DNA from: Aphodoplasma sp045541115
GTDB lineage: Bacteria; Bacillota; Clostridia; UBA1381; UMGS1253
Assembly: GCA_045541115.1 (NCBI GenBank)
Contig: JAZQIM010000003.1
Span: forward strand, 1 to 64,000
Reading direction: 5' to 3'
Length of the DNA: 64,000 nucleotides
Positions 13,245 to 22,734 of this stretch are shown piece after piece; positions within the stretch are counted from its first letter, which is position 1; every line of letters begins with the position of its first letter. A program made the position numbers and the translations under genes. Below the pieces are notes generated by a model. That model did no database searches and was not told the origin of the DNA. It saw only the letters and a list, made by a program, of their open reading frames with translations.

Positions 13245-14063
13245 TTATATACCGAAAAGTTTGTATGCATTTTTATAGAAAATGTTCTCTTTTTCCTCAT
13301 GGGTGAGGTCAAGCTTTTTAAAACGCTCAAATTCCGTTTCATAATCTGAAAGCGGATAATCAGTGCCAAACAAGACTTTGTCGCTGCCGTGCGTTCTTAC
13401 TATGTACATGAATTTCTCGGGTTCAAGAGCATGAAGAGTGCTTGATGTATCGAGGTATAAGTTTTTTCCTACAAGGTATTTTATTGATTCGTCCCACATA
13501 AATACACCGCCAAGGTGTGCGCCGATTGCAATTAAATTGGGGAACATTTCAAGAACATTTGCAAGACGCCTTGGGCTTGTGTGATCAAATACTCTGTCAC
13601 CCATATGAAAAAGAATTGGCAAACCAAGACTTGAAATTTTATCGTAAATTGGAAGCATCTTTTTTGTATCAAGGTCGAAGTTTTGAAAATCCGCATGAAT
13701 TTTTATTCCGCGAAGACCAAGCTCTTTGATGCGACAAAGCTCATCTTCGTAATTTTCGTAATCAGGATGTATCGTGCCAAAGCCAATTAGCATTTCGCTG
13801 TTTTCACGCATAAGTGATGACACGTAGTTATTCACATTTTCAACCTGTTCGGGCTTTGTTGCGGTTGAGTGAATGACGAGCTTGTCTATATTTGCCGCTT
13901 TAGCCTTATCGATTAACACATCAAAATGGCCTTTTGAAACGAGCGGCATTTTATAGTAATTCTCAAGGTTAATCGCAGCCTTTTCAGCAATTTTGTCCGG
14001 GAAAGCATGCGCATGAAAGTCAACTGTTTTATATCCAAAGATGGATTTTTTCTCGCTGTCCAT
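13245..14063 (-). CDS. Amidohydrolase family protein (amidohydrolase 2 type)
   Basis: This is a 272-residue metal-dependent TIM-barrel hydrolase. The N-terminal metal motif HAHAF lies at about residue 17. Later ligands appear in GIKIHADF, FHMGD and AIGAHLGG, and the last Asp is in LFGTDYP. The family covers decarboxylases and hydrolases of many small molecules, and the substrate cannot be told. It is the last gene of the - strand run lepA-hemW-amidohydrolase. Its start codon ATG has AAGGAGAAA upstream, and a terminator follows. Confidence 0.85.
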   Translation of the reverse strand: MDSEKKSIFGYKTVDFHAHAFPDKIAEKAAINLENYYKMPLVSKGHFDVLIDKAKAANIDKLVIHSTATKPEQVENVNNYVSSLMRENSEMLIGFGTIHPDYENYEDELCRIKELGLRGIKIHADFQNFDLDTKKMLPIYDKISSLGLPILFHMGDRVFDHTSPRRLANVLEMFPNLIAIGAHLGGVFMWDESIKYLVGKNLYLDTSSTLHALEPEKFMYIVRTHGSDKVLFGTDYPLSDYETEFERFKKLDLTHEEKENIFYKNAYKLFGI

Positions 14064-14087
14064 TAAATATTTCTCCTTTATATCATC

Positions 14088-15206
14088 TCACACAAACTCA
14101 CATAGTATTGAATTACTTACAGAAAAACCGCTTTTGGTAAAGGATATATGTGTATCTGTGCGTGTTAAAAAATTTGTTTGTATGTATTTATCTATAATTT
14201 CTTTATACTTTTCTTCGAATCTAAAACCAAATTTACTGTAAAAATCATCAAGCTCAATTCCTTTAGTAAGGCGTAGAGCCATTATAATGTAGTCGCTTAC
14301 ACGCTCATCAAAGCTTAATGTTTGATTTGTTATTTTAGCGCTGCCGTTTTCGTTTATCATACTTATATACTCATAGGTATTTGATGTGTTTGCATATCGC
14401 GCGCCATTATAATACGAATGAGCCGCCGCGCCGACGCCAATGTATGGCAGGCACTTCCAGTATTTTAAATTGTGTTTACATTCGTATCCGGGCTTTGCAA
14501 AATTTGAAATTTCATATTGCATATACCCGTGCGCTCTCAAAAGGGATATTACCATATCATACATTTTGCGCTCGTCATCTTCATTTGGCAAAGCAAGAAT
14601 ACCTTTGTTATACATTTCATAAAAAGGCGTTCCTTCTTCAATAATCAGGCTGTATGCACTGATATGTGTGGGGGATAGAAAGACGGATTTTTCTAAAGTG
14701 TCGCGCAAAGAATCAATCGTTTGATCAGGCGTAGCAAGCATCAAATCGAGATTGTAATTTTTAAAGCCACGCTGCTTTATAAGAGATACTGCATCGATAA
14801 TTTGTTTTGAATTATGAATTCTGCCAAGCGATAACAGCTCGTTATCTTGCATTGACTGTGCACCGAGACTTATTCTGTTTATGCCGCATGATTTGTATGA
14901 TATAAGCTTATTTTTATCAATTGTGCCAGGGTTTAATTCGATTGTTATTTCGGCTGATGTCTCAACTTTCATATAACGAGAAATTGTATCAAGCAGCTCA
15001 TAGATGTACTTTTCGTCGACGCTACTCGGCGTACCACCGCCAATAAATATCGTATCGATTGAATCGCCTTCATAGAGGCTGATTTCTTTTTTTAGTGCAT
15101 CGAAATATTTTTTGTGAACAGATACAGGCTCATTTGATGATGCAAAGTCACAGTATGCACATTTTTTTAAACAAAACGGTATATGGACATATAGACCATT
15201 GCGCAT
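14088..15206 (-). CDS. hemW: HemW-like radical SAM protein
   Basis: This 372-residue protein starts with YVHIPFCLKKCAYCDF, the CxxxCxxC radical SAM cluster motif followed by Asp, as in HemW and HemN. FIGGGTPSS and the ELNPG segment continue the SAM barrel, and a C-terminal HemN_C-like domain contains LRLTKGIELDDFYSKFG. Short length and gene order after lepA, as in many Firmicutes, favour HemW, a heme chaperone, rather than the coproporphyrinogen oxidase HemN. It lies 24 bases after lepA. Confidence 0.92.
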   Translation of the reverse strand: MRNGLYVHIPFCLKKCAYCDFASSNEPVSVHKKYFDALKKEISLYEGDSIDTIFIGGGTPSSVDEKYIYELLDTISRYMKVETSAEITIELNPGTIDKNKLISYKSCGINRISLGAQSMQDNELLSLGRIHNSKQIIDAVSLIKQRGFKNYNLDLMLATPDQTIDSLRDTLEKSVFLSPTHISAYSLIIEEGTPFYEMYNKGILALPNEDDERKMYDMVISLLRAHGYMQYEISNFAKPGYECKHNLKYWKCLPYIGVGAAAHSYYNGARYANTSNTYEYISMINENGSAKITNQTLSFDERVSDYIIMALRLTKGIELDDFYSKFGFRFEEKYKEIIDKYIQTNFLTRTDTHISFTKSGFSVSNSILCEFV

Positions 15207-15229
15207 AAACGAGCCTCCTTAAATAATTA

Positions 15230-17029
15230 TCAGTCGTCAAGTTTTAAAACAGACATAAACGCTTCTTGCGGAACTTCTACGCTGCCAACCTGGCGCATAC
15301 GTTTTTTACCTTCTTTTTGCTTTTCTAAAAGCTTCTTCTTACGCGTAATGTCGCCGCCATAGCACTTTGCAAGCACGTCTTTGCGCATAGCTTTAACTGT
15401 TTCTCTTGCAATAATTTTTCCGCCGATTGCTGCTTGAATCGGTATTTCAAAAAGCTGACGGGGGATAGCTGTCTTTAATTTTTCAGCAATTCTGCGTCCA
15501 CGCGCATACGATTTTTCGCGATGCACAATAAAGGAAAGCGCGTCTACAACTTCGCCATTTAAGAGCATATCAAGCTTTACAAGGTCTGATTTTTCATATC
15601 CTACGAGCTCATAGTCAAAAGAAGCGTAGCCACGGGTACGTGACTTTAGCGCGTCAAAAAAGTCATATATTATTTCATTTAACGGCAATCTGTAGTTTAA
15701 TGAAACTCTGTCGGCATCAATATATTTCATGTCGATATACGTTCCGCGTCTGTCCTGACAAAGCTCCATTATACTTCCTACATATTCTTTTGGAACCATT
15801 ATATCTGCCGAAACTATTGGCTCTTCCATATATTCAATTTCAGCCGTAGGCGGTAGATTTGTCGGATTATCTATATTTAAAATTTCGCCGTTTGTTTTGA
15901 TGACTTTGTAAACAACGCTTGGTGCAGTAGTTACAAGGTCAAGATTATATTCTCGTTCAAGTCGCTCTTGTATAATTTCCATATGCAAAAGTCCCAAAAA
16001 TCCGCATCGAAAACCAAAGCCTAAAGCGACGGATGTTTCGGGCTCGAAAATCAGCGATGCATCATTTAGCTGAAGCTTTAAAAGAGCGTCGTTTAAGTCA
16101 TTGTATTTTGCGCCGTCAGCAGGATAAATTCCGCAAAAAACCATGGGCTGAACTTCGCGATAACCTTTAAGGGGTTCGCTTGCCGGATTATCTGTAGTCG
16201 TTACAGTGTCGCCGACACGTGCATCCTTCATTGATTTTATGCTTGCGGCAATGTATCCAACCTCGCCTGCAGAAAGTTCATCGGCGCTCTGCATACCAAC
16301 AGATTTTAAGTATCCAACGTCAACAACATCGTATTTTGCGCCTGTTGCCATCATTTGAATAGTCTGACCTGGCTTTATAGTACCTTCTTTAATGCGGACA
16401 TATATGATAACACCGCGATAGCTGTCGTAGTAAGAGTCGAAAATGAGCGCACGAAGTGGCGCGTCTTTTTCACCTGTCGGGCAGGGGATATTCTTAACGA
16501 TTGCTTCTAACACATCGCCAATATTTATATTATTTTTTGCTGAAACTAACGGAGCATCGCTTGCGTCAATTCCAATTACGTCCTCGATCTCTGCTTTCAC
16601 AACGTCAGGACGCGCAGACGGAAGGTCAATCTTGTTAATTACAGGTACGATTTCAAGGTCATGCTCGAGCGCCAGATAAGTATTAGCAAGCGTCTGCGCT
16701 TCAATGCCTTGCGAAGCATCAACGACAAGAATCGCACCTTCGCAAGCAGCAAGGCTACGCGATACTTCATAGTTAAAGTCAACGTGACCTGGAGTATCGA
16801 TAAGGTTTAAAATATATTCATTTGAGTCGCTCGCTTTATATTTAAGACGTACTGCGCGCGCTTTTATTGTAATACCGCGCTCACGCTCAAGCTCCATATT
16901 ATCGAGAAGCTGGTCTTCCATGTCACGCTTTTCCACTTCGCCCGTATTTTCTAAAAGACGGTCAGCGAGAGTTGATTTTCCGTGGTCAATATGAGCTATA
17001 ATTGAGAAGTTTCGAATAAATTTTTGCAT
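15230..17029 (-). CDS. lepA: Elongation factor 4
   Basis: This 599-residue translational GTPase back-translocates stalled ribosomes. The G1 motif AHIDHGKSTLADR is at residues 13-25, G2 RGITIKA, G3 DTPGHVDF, G4 NKIDLP and G5 SAKN. Domains II and V and the LepA-specific C-terminal domain (GRRIAEKLKTAIPRQLFEIPIQAA, then a KRMRQVGSVEVPQEAF end) follow. Length and order are normal. It lies upstream of hemW, the common arrangement. Confidence 0.98.
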   Translation of the reverse strand: MQKFIRNFSIIAHIDHGKSTLADRLLENTGEVEKRDMEDQLLDNMELERERGITIKARAVRLKYKASDSNEYILNLIDTPGHVDFNYEVSRSLAACEGAILVVDASQGIEAQTLANTYLALEHDLEIVPVINKIDLPSARPDVVKAEIEDVIGIDASDAPLVSAKNNINIGDVLEAIVKNIPCPTGEKDAPLRALIFDSYYDSYRGVIIYVRIKEGTIKPGQTIQMMATGAKYDVVDVGYLKSVGMQSADELSAGEVGYIAASIKSMKDARVGDTVTTTDNPASEPLKGYREVQPMVFCGIYPADGAKYNDLNDALLKLQLNDASLIFEPETSVALGFGFRCGFLGLLHMEIIQERLEREYNLDLVTTAPSVVYKVIKTNGEILNIDNPTNLPPTAEIEYMEEPIVSADIMVPKEYVGSIMELCQDRRGTYIDMKYIDADRVSLNYRLPLNEIIYDFFDALKSRTRGYASFDYELVGYEKSDLVKLDMLLNGEVVDALSFIVHREKSYARGRRIAEKLKTAIPRQLFEIPIQAAIGGKIIARETVKAMRKDVLAKCYGGDITRKKKLLEKQKEGKKRMRQVGSVEVPQEAFMSVLKLDD

Positions 17030-17061
17030 TATATATCTCCTGTAAAATAATTTATAGGTAA

Positions 17062-17553
17062 TTATTCGGAAATTTTAACATTAACAATTTCTGATTCTGC
17101 CGCAACCCATTTTGTTGCGATATATTCTGTTGCGCCGAGCTGTATGTGCTTGCCGTTGCTTGTGTAGAGCGCTGTTTGTGTCTGCTTTCCGGCAGATTTA
17201 ACAGTAACGTACACGTCGTATCTGTCGGTTGCAGATGTTTTTGCGATAGTGCCGTCAACGAGCGTATCAAATGATTCGTTAGGCTTCTTTACAACATCAA
17301 CAATCTCACCTAAATAAGTCGCGTCAGAAAGACTTGAATACAAGCTGCCTTTCTTCATGAAAGCATCGGCACTTTTTTCTCTTATTCTTTCTACCTTAAC
17401 TGTATATTCGATATTAACGGGCGTGGTTGTATTATCGCCTAAAAGTCCGGAAAAACGAATGAATGCTGCGCCAATACAAAGAATTATTGCAAGTACAATT
17501 ATAATATCGATAACGCTGATTTTTGAAAATAGCTTTCCGTTCTTATCAATCAT
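17062..17553 (-). CDS. DUF4330 membrane protein (copy 1)
   Basis: This is a 163-residue protein with a cytoplasmic start containing GKLFSKISVIDIIIVLAIIL, one transmembrane helix (about 15-37) and an external beta-rich domain. This is the DUF4330 layout, whose function is unknown. Its start overlaps the stop of the paralogous gene before it (TAATG), so the two are translationally coupled. They lie between a glycosyltransferase/ligase cluster and lepA, which may point to a role at the cell surface. Confidence 0.8.
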   Translation of the reverse strand: MIDKNGKLFSKISVIDIIIVLAIILCIGAAFIRFSGLLGDNTTTPVNIEYTVKVERIREKSADAFMKKGSLYSSLSDATYLGEIVDVVKKPNESFDTLVDGTIAKTSATDRYDVYVTVKSAGKQTQTALYTSNGKHIQLGATEYIATKWVAAESEIVNVKISE

Positions 17554-18044
17554 TATTTTATTTCCTCCCCATTTTCATCATATAAAGTCATATCGATTAC
17601 TGTTCCGTCAAACGAGTAGCCTCTGCCTTCAAGCTCCATTTTTGTGCCTACCTTTACGGGCATATTTCCAATAGAAATGTCCTTGTCACTTATCGATGCC
17701 GGCGCACTTGCATAAGCCCATATGTCATATTTTTCAGGAACTGATGATAGTTTATATTCTCCGCTTACCTGGTCAAGCGCAAGCTTTTTTGCAGGGGTGT
17801 AGACTATGTTTGTTATTTTAGCTTGTGATTTGCCTGAAAGCGTTACTGTATCGCCGATTTTAGCGACATCAAGGATATCAAGTGTTGTGGCCGAAACTTC
17901 TACGACAAATTCAAGGTTGTTTTGCGCAGCGCTCTGTGTAGCAGGGATAGAGAAGAGCATGTATGCGATAAGCGCAAGAACAACTACAATCGCAAGTCCG
18001 ATAAGTAAATCAAAAATATTAAACTTTTTCTTTTCACTTTTCAT
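17553..18044 (-). CDS. DUF4330 membrane protein (copy 2)
   Basis: This 163-residue paralogue of the downstream gene has the same length and plan: a short basic N-terminus with NIFDLLIGLAIVVVLALIAY forming the single membrane helix, then an external domain (LEFVVEVSATTLDILDVAKIGDTV). The identical length and side-by-side position indicate tandem duplication followed by strong divergence. It starts three bases after the glycosyltransferase stop, so it belongs to the same operon. The function is unknown. Confidence 0.78.
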   Translation of the reverse strand: MKSEKKKFNIFDLLIGLAIVVVLALIAYMLFSIPATQSAAQNNLEFVVEVSATTLDILDVAKIGDTVTLSGKSQAKITNIVYTPAKKLALDQVSGEYKLSSVPEKYDIWAYASAPASISDKDISIGNMPVKVGTKMELEGRGYSFDGTVIDMTLYDENGEEIK

Positions 18045-18047
18045 TTT

Positions 18048-19169
18048 TTATACCTCCGTTAAACCTGAAATTTTTTTATAATAAGATTCGATATTTCGAC
18101 TCATAATTTCCGCTTTGAATTTTTCGTTAAATATTTTTAGCGCGCCATCTTTAAGCTCGTCCATCTTTTCTTGTGAGCTTAAAAGCTCAATTATTGCCTG
18201 GGAAATGGCTTCGGCATTTTTTTGCGGAACGATATAACCGTTTACACCGTCAGATATAACGCCCGGATTTCCGCCAAAATCGCTTACAACAGCAGGTACT
18301 CCAAGGCTCATTCCTTCGAGAAGTGAAAGGCTTGTTGCTTCGGTGCCGTATGACGCGTTTATTTGTATGTCGCATATGTTCATAAGTGAGCATACATCGT
18401 CTATAAAGCCTGTAAAAATAACATTACCTTCAACACCAAGCTCGCGCGAAAGCTCCTTAAGACTATCTGCAATATCGCCTGTTCCTGCGATTAAAAATTT
18501 AGCTTTAATTCCTTTGTCGAGAACGAGCTTTGCTGCCTTAATAAAATATTCATGTCCTTTTACGGGATTAAGCCTTGCAACGATTGCAATGACTTTCTCG
18601 TCATCGTTGACATTAAAACGCTTACGCGTTATAGCTTTGTCTTCGTCGCTTATCGTTTTGAGAGGCTCAACGCCGTTTAATATAACCTCAATTTTATTTT
18701 CATCAACGCCCGTATCGAGCAGGTTTTGCTTTGCTGCCTGAGCAACGGCTATAATTCCGTCAGCATAGTAGTTATTTATAATTCCATTGATTTTTTTGCC
18801 GATACCTTGAGAAATTCGCTTAGATGGGGGAAAGACGCTGTGACGCGTATATATAACCTTGCAGCCGACACTTCTTGCTGCAATTCTTGCAGACATGCTC
18901 GCATGAGAATGGACAAGGTCAGGTTTTTCGCGTCTAAATATCTTTTTTAGCTGCGAAATAGCATCAAAGTCAAGAGATTTATCGCTCATCGCATCTATCT
19001 CAAATATTTTAACTCCAAGCTCTTCTATATGTGGCTTTAATAGACTATTCTTCGGCAAAATCACACTTACATCAAAATTATCTTTGTCGTAATGTGATAG
19101 GTATGTCAACAGACATTTTCCTGCGCCGCCAATATTTGTATCGCTTATAACATTTATTACTTTAATCAT
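18048..19169 (-). CDS. Family 4 glycosyltransferase
   Basis: This is a 373-residue GT-B enzyme. The N-terminal domain opens with VINVISDTNIGGAGKCLLTY, and the donor domain contains IVARLNPVKGHEYFIKAAKLV and the EATSLSLLEGMSLGVPAV segment with the conserved Glu residues of GT4. It would transfer a sugar from an activated donor during synthesis of a cell-surface polysaccharide. I chose ATG 19169 because AGGAGG precedes it; the open frame is 12 codons longer. Its start overlaps the ligase stop by four bases. Confidence 0.9.
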   Translation of the reverse strand: MIKVINVISDTNIGGAGKCLLTYLSHYDKDNFDVSVILPKNSLLKPHIEELGVKIFEIDAMSDKSLDFDAISQLKKIFRREKPDLVHSHASMSARIAARSVGCKVIYTRHSVFPPSKRISQGIGKKINGIINNYYADGIIAVAQAAKQNLLDTGVDENKIEVILNGVEPLKTISDEDKAITRKRFNVNDDEKVIAIVARLNPVKGHEYFIKAAKLVLDKGIKAKFLIAGTGDIADSLKELSRELGVEGNVIFTGFIDDVCSLMNICDIQINASYGTEATSLSLLEGMSLGVPAVVSDFGGNPGVISDGVNGYIVPQKNAEAISQAIIELLSSQEKMDELKDGALKIFNEKFKAEIMSRNIESYYKKISGLTEV

Positions 19170-21040
19170 TTTTTTGCCTCCTGACTTGTATTTATGACAC
19201 TGCATAATGACGAACCAAAAGCAAAATACATCCAGAACATCATGAATACGCGGTAGTTATAAAACACATAATCGAATACACCTTGAACTAAAAAGCCTAA
19301 TACCCCGGCACAAAGCGCGACAATCATTACTTTGTCTGCCGATTTTTTGCATAGTGTGTGAGCTTTTTGGCTCATACGCCTGAAAAAAGCAATAAATACA
19401 AACACCAAAGCACCTATACCAACAACGCCCGTTTCAACCATCTGCTGAAGATAGACGTTGTGTGCATGAGGAGCGATAATCATAGGATATGAATAACGCG
19501 GATATATAAGGTTGTAAGCCTGCGAGCCGGGGCCAACGCCCACGAGCCAGAAATCCTTTAACATCGAAATTGTTCCAAGCCAGATATATAGTCTGTATGA
19601 AGAAGATGTGTCGCCGAGATTTCCTATACTTAAAAAGCGGTTGAGTATGCTTGCGGGAAGAATTGACGGTGCTAAGAGTAAAACGGGAATAGCCAAAAGC
19701 CAGTATCTTGCATCAACAAACGTTATGAATAATGCAGCGGCAATCAAAATTCCGATCCAGCAGCCTCTTGACATTGTCAAAACGAGGCACAAAAGAAGTA
19801 CGCCGCAAACACCCATATAAAAAATCTTTGTCCACGCTTTTTTTGTATTCCACATAAACGCAACGGCTACGGGAATTGTTAAAAGCAAATATTCTCCGAG
19901 TACATTTGGATTTTCAAGTGTCGAAAACGCGCGCATTTTTATGTCATTAAACATTTGCTCATCAATCCATGCCTGTTTATCAGCATCAAGGCCAAAAATG
20001 TATTGTATTATGCCGTAGCCTGCAACTAAAAGTGCAGATATAATAAACACAGTGAGCAGTGAATAAAGCTCTTGTTTTGTTTTGATTGTATTTGTAACAG
20101 TGAAATAAAAACTGATAAGTGCAATGTAGAGAAAACATATAGTTATACTGTTTTCGCGCGCAACAGATGTAACTGAGCATATTGCGACAATAATAACAAA
20201 CAATATCAGCGCAAAGCCCACAATATCAAGTTTCCACTCTTTTTCGCCGTGTACACTTTTCTGTAAAAATAAAGCAAAAAAGCAAAGTATTGCAAGAGCA
20301 GCGCATAACATTGTCGGCAAAAATGGAATTGCAAATACTGTGATTGCCACGCCGAGATTAACATTATATAAAACAACTAATACTCCAAGAAGACCGAGCG
20401 CAATGATGGGGGATACAGATGCAGCTATAAAACCGAGAATAATTCCGCAAATTGCTGCCACGATAAGTCTGCCTTTTCTTGCAAGCTCATTTTCATCATA
20501 GTAATCAAAAGTCGGTTCTATCGATAAAAACAGTTTTAGAATATGTTTTATAATGCTTGATGATAATGCGCGAAGAAGTGAGAAATCAAATATGCACATA
20601 ACAATTGATGCGGCAAGAGCGGCAATCAATATAGTATTTGAAAAATCTCGCAGGGCAATCATATATACGATAAGACCGCATGATAAAAGCACACCCACAA
20701 ATCTTGTGTTTACAGCAATCAAATTATTTACAAGGCAATACAGCGCTTTATAAAGGGTTGTGTTTTTAAATTTTGTAAAGGTGTTTTTAACCCAGTCGTT
20801 TGCAAAGAGTGATAAAAATGCAAATGGCAAATAGAAAAGCTTGTATATAAGGCTTTTTTTCTCTGCGTTATTTGAAGATGTAAAAGAGCGCACAAAAAGA
20901 GAGTTTGCCCATGTATGAGAAAACGTATCAAATATTTTATTTGTCGTGCGCGCAAAAGAGGAAGCATTATACCATGCGACAAGCACTTGAAGTTTTTGAT
21001 TTAAAAAGGCAAGGATTCTACTTTCTGACAAATTATTCAC
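19166..21040 (-). CDS. O-antigen ligase / Wzy-like membrane protein
   Basis: This is a 624-residue polytopic protein with about twelve hydrophobic segments. The large external loop contains the Wzy_C-type signature: FWLVGVGPGSQAYNL, then HAHNVYLQQMVETGVVGI, where Arg and His residues are catalytic in the family. It would polymerise or ligate lipid-linked oligosaccharide at the outer face of the membrane. It sits between murJ (8-base overlap) and a GT4 gene, a coherent surface-glycan set. GTG 21040 overlaps its ribosome binding site (GAGGTG), so TTG 21031 may be the real start. Confidence 0.88.
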   Translation of the reverse strand: MNNLSESRILAFLNQKLQVLVAWYNASSFARTTNKIFDTFSHTWANSLFVRSFTSSNNAEKKSLIYKLFYLPFAFLSLFANDWVKNTFTKFKNTTLYKALYCLVNNLIAVNTRFVGVLLSCGLIVYMIALRDFSNTILIAALAASIVMCIFDFSLLRALSSSIIKHILKLFLSIEPTFDYYDENELARKGRLIVAAICGIILGFIAASVSPIIALGLLGVLVVLYNVNLGVAITVFAIPFLPTMLCAALAILCFFALFLQKSVHGEKEWKLDIVGFALILFVIIVAICSVTSVARENSITICFLYIALISFYFTVTNTIKTKQELYSLLTVFIISALLVAGYGIIQYIFGLDADKQAWIDEQMFNDIKMRAFSTLENPNVLGEYLLLTIPVAVAFMWNTKKAWTKIFYMGVCGVLLLCLVLTMSRGCWIGILIAAALFITFVDARYWLLAIPVLLLAPSILPASILNRFLSIGNLGDTSSSYRLYIWLGTISMLKDFWLVGVGPGSQAYNLIYPRYSYPMIIAPHAHNVYLQQMVETGVVGIGALVFVFIAFFRRMSQKAHTLCKKSADKVMIVALCAGVLGFLVQGVFDYVFYNYRVFMMFWMYFAFGSSLCSVINTSQEAKK

Positions 21041-22595
21041 CTCGTTTAATAAATGTATCTATAAGAATTTTAACTTCACTCACTTTTAAAATAAAACATA
21101 TGAAAATGTATATAATTGCACCTGCGGCGGCAGGAAGTGCAAGTGTAAGCACACGACCTATAAATCCGCCTAAAAACGCCTGGCTTGCCGTGTTTATCAT
21201 AAACTGATAAACAACTATTACTATACACGACATAATAAGTACACTAAATATAATTTTTATAATATCAAAGACATCGTTTTTAGCAAAAATTCCTTTGATA
21301 CGTTTATTCATCATTATAAAGTTTAAAAGTGCATTTAATGTTGATGCAAGTGCGCTTGCAAGAGCAAGACCGCCTATGCCGAAGCTTTTTGATAAAATAT
21401 AGCTGAAAAATACGTTTGCCAAAATGCTTATAAGCGCTGTTACCATTGGTGTTTTTGAATCCTGCATAGCAAAAAACGACTTATTTAAAACTTCTGCATA
21501 CGAAAAACCGATCATACCCATAGAATAAAATGTAAGCGCTGTTGATGTGAGCATAGCAGAATTTGAATTGAATTCGCCATACTGATATATAAGGCGAACA
21601 ACAGGCAGGGAAAGAATTATAAATATCGCCATAATCGGAAGCATAACAAAGCTTACCGATTTTAATGCGCCATGCATAAGTGCATGCTGCTCATCTGAAT
21701 TTTCGGATGCACTTGCCCGTGCAAGTGACGGAAAAACAAGGTTTGTCACAACAAAGGAAAATACGCCGACGACTATTATGTAAAGTCTGTTTGCATACTC
21801 GAGTGCGGACATTGTTCCTTCGCCAAGCGTCGATGCAAAACGCATATTAACGAGTGAGCCGATAGGTTGTACCCATGTGCTGATAAGCATTGGGAGTGCA
21901 AGAAGGGCAGTTTTTTTGAGTCCTTCATCCGAAAAATGAAAATCGAGTCTGTATTTATAGCCGAATTTTATAAGCGACGGAATTTGTACCGCTGCTTGAA
22001 GCGCCCATCCGACGAGCATCGCAACTGCAAGTCCTGTGACACCAAATTTGTCTTTGAAAATGATAAGATATAAAATCATCATGCCGTTTGATACAAGACT
22101 AATGATTGCAGGAATATTAAATTCGCCGAACGACTGAAGTATACCGACAAACGAAAATGCAAGTCCGGTAAATATAATCATCGGAAATAATATGTTCGAC
22201 AGATGAATTGCGAGCTGCTTTGTGTCGCTTGAAAGTCCCGGCGTAATAATATCAATCAGCTGCGGCGCAAACACAATGCCGAGCGTACACATTATAGCTG
22301 TAATTATTAAGATGATATTTATAAATCTGTTAGCAAACTCAATCGCCCTTGCTTTAGTGCTTTTTTCGAGGTATTCATTAAAGACGGGGATAAATGCCGC
22401 CGAAATAACTCCTCCGATTACAACATCAAAGAATAAAAGCGGGATTTTTGTCGCGGCAAAATATGCATCTGCGCTGCTAAGGGTTCCAAACAGGGCGCCG
22501 ATAAAAGAATCACGCAGCATTCCGCAAAGCTTTGCTGCGAGCGTTGCTATAATCATAAATCCAGCTGTTTTAATCATTTTTTTTGTGTTTTCCAA
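21033..22595 (-). CDS. murJ: MurJ/MviN family lipid flippase
   Basis: This is a roughly 520-residue polytopic MOP-superfamily protein. The N-terminus has the MurJ-type GMLRDSFIGALFG segment and the body about fourteen membrane segments, including SALEYANRLYIIVVGVFS, typical of the family. MurJ flips lipid II for peptidoglycan synthesis; the adjacent Wzy-like ligase and glycosyltransferase leave open a role in another polysaccharide. I chose TTG 22595, preceded by AAAGGTG; the open frame extends twelve codons further. Confidence 0.88.
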   Translation of the reverse strand: MENTKKMIKTAGFMIIATLAAKLCGMLRDSFIGALFGTLSSADAYFAATKIPLLFFDVVIGGVISAAFIPVFNEYLEKSTKARAIEFANRFINIILIITAIMCTLGIVFAPQLIDIITPGLSSDTKQLAIHLSNILFPMIIFTGLAFSFVGILQSFGEFNIPAIISLVSNGMMILYLIIFKDKFGVTGLAVAMLVGWALQAAVQIPSLIKFGYKYRLDFHFSDEGLKKTALLALPMLISTWVQPIGSLVNMRFASTLGEGTMSALEYANRLYIIVVGVFSFVVTNLVFPSLARASASENSDEQHALMHGALKSVSFVMLPIMAIFIILSLPVVRLIYQYGEFNSNSAMLTSTALTFYSMGMIGFSYAEVLNKSFFAMQDSKTPMVTALISILANVFFSYILSKSFGIGGLALASALASTLNALLNFIMMNKRIKGIFAKNDVFDIIKIIFSVLIMSCIVIVVYQFMINTASQAFLGGFIGRVLTLALPAAAGAIIYIFICFILKVSEVKILIDTFIKRGE

Positions 22596-22667
22596 GAGAT
22601 TAACACACCTTTTCAGTATATATTGACACAAAGCGTGCCGCGCATATAAAAGCTACCTTATATTATA

Positions 22668-22720
22668 TAAAAACCGCATGCATTTGTCAATTAAAATATG
22701 ACATATGCAGCGGTTTTTTG
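22668..22720 (-). terminator. Terminator after radA
   Basis: AAAACCGC (22670-22677) pairs with GCGGTTTT (22710-22717), with an inner TGCAT..GTCA/TGAC..ATGCA extension and T runs on both ends. It lies directly after the radA stop on the - strand, before murJ. Confidence 0.85.
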
Positions 22721-22734
22721 TGCCTGAAATATTA

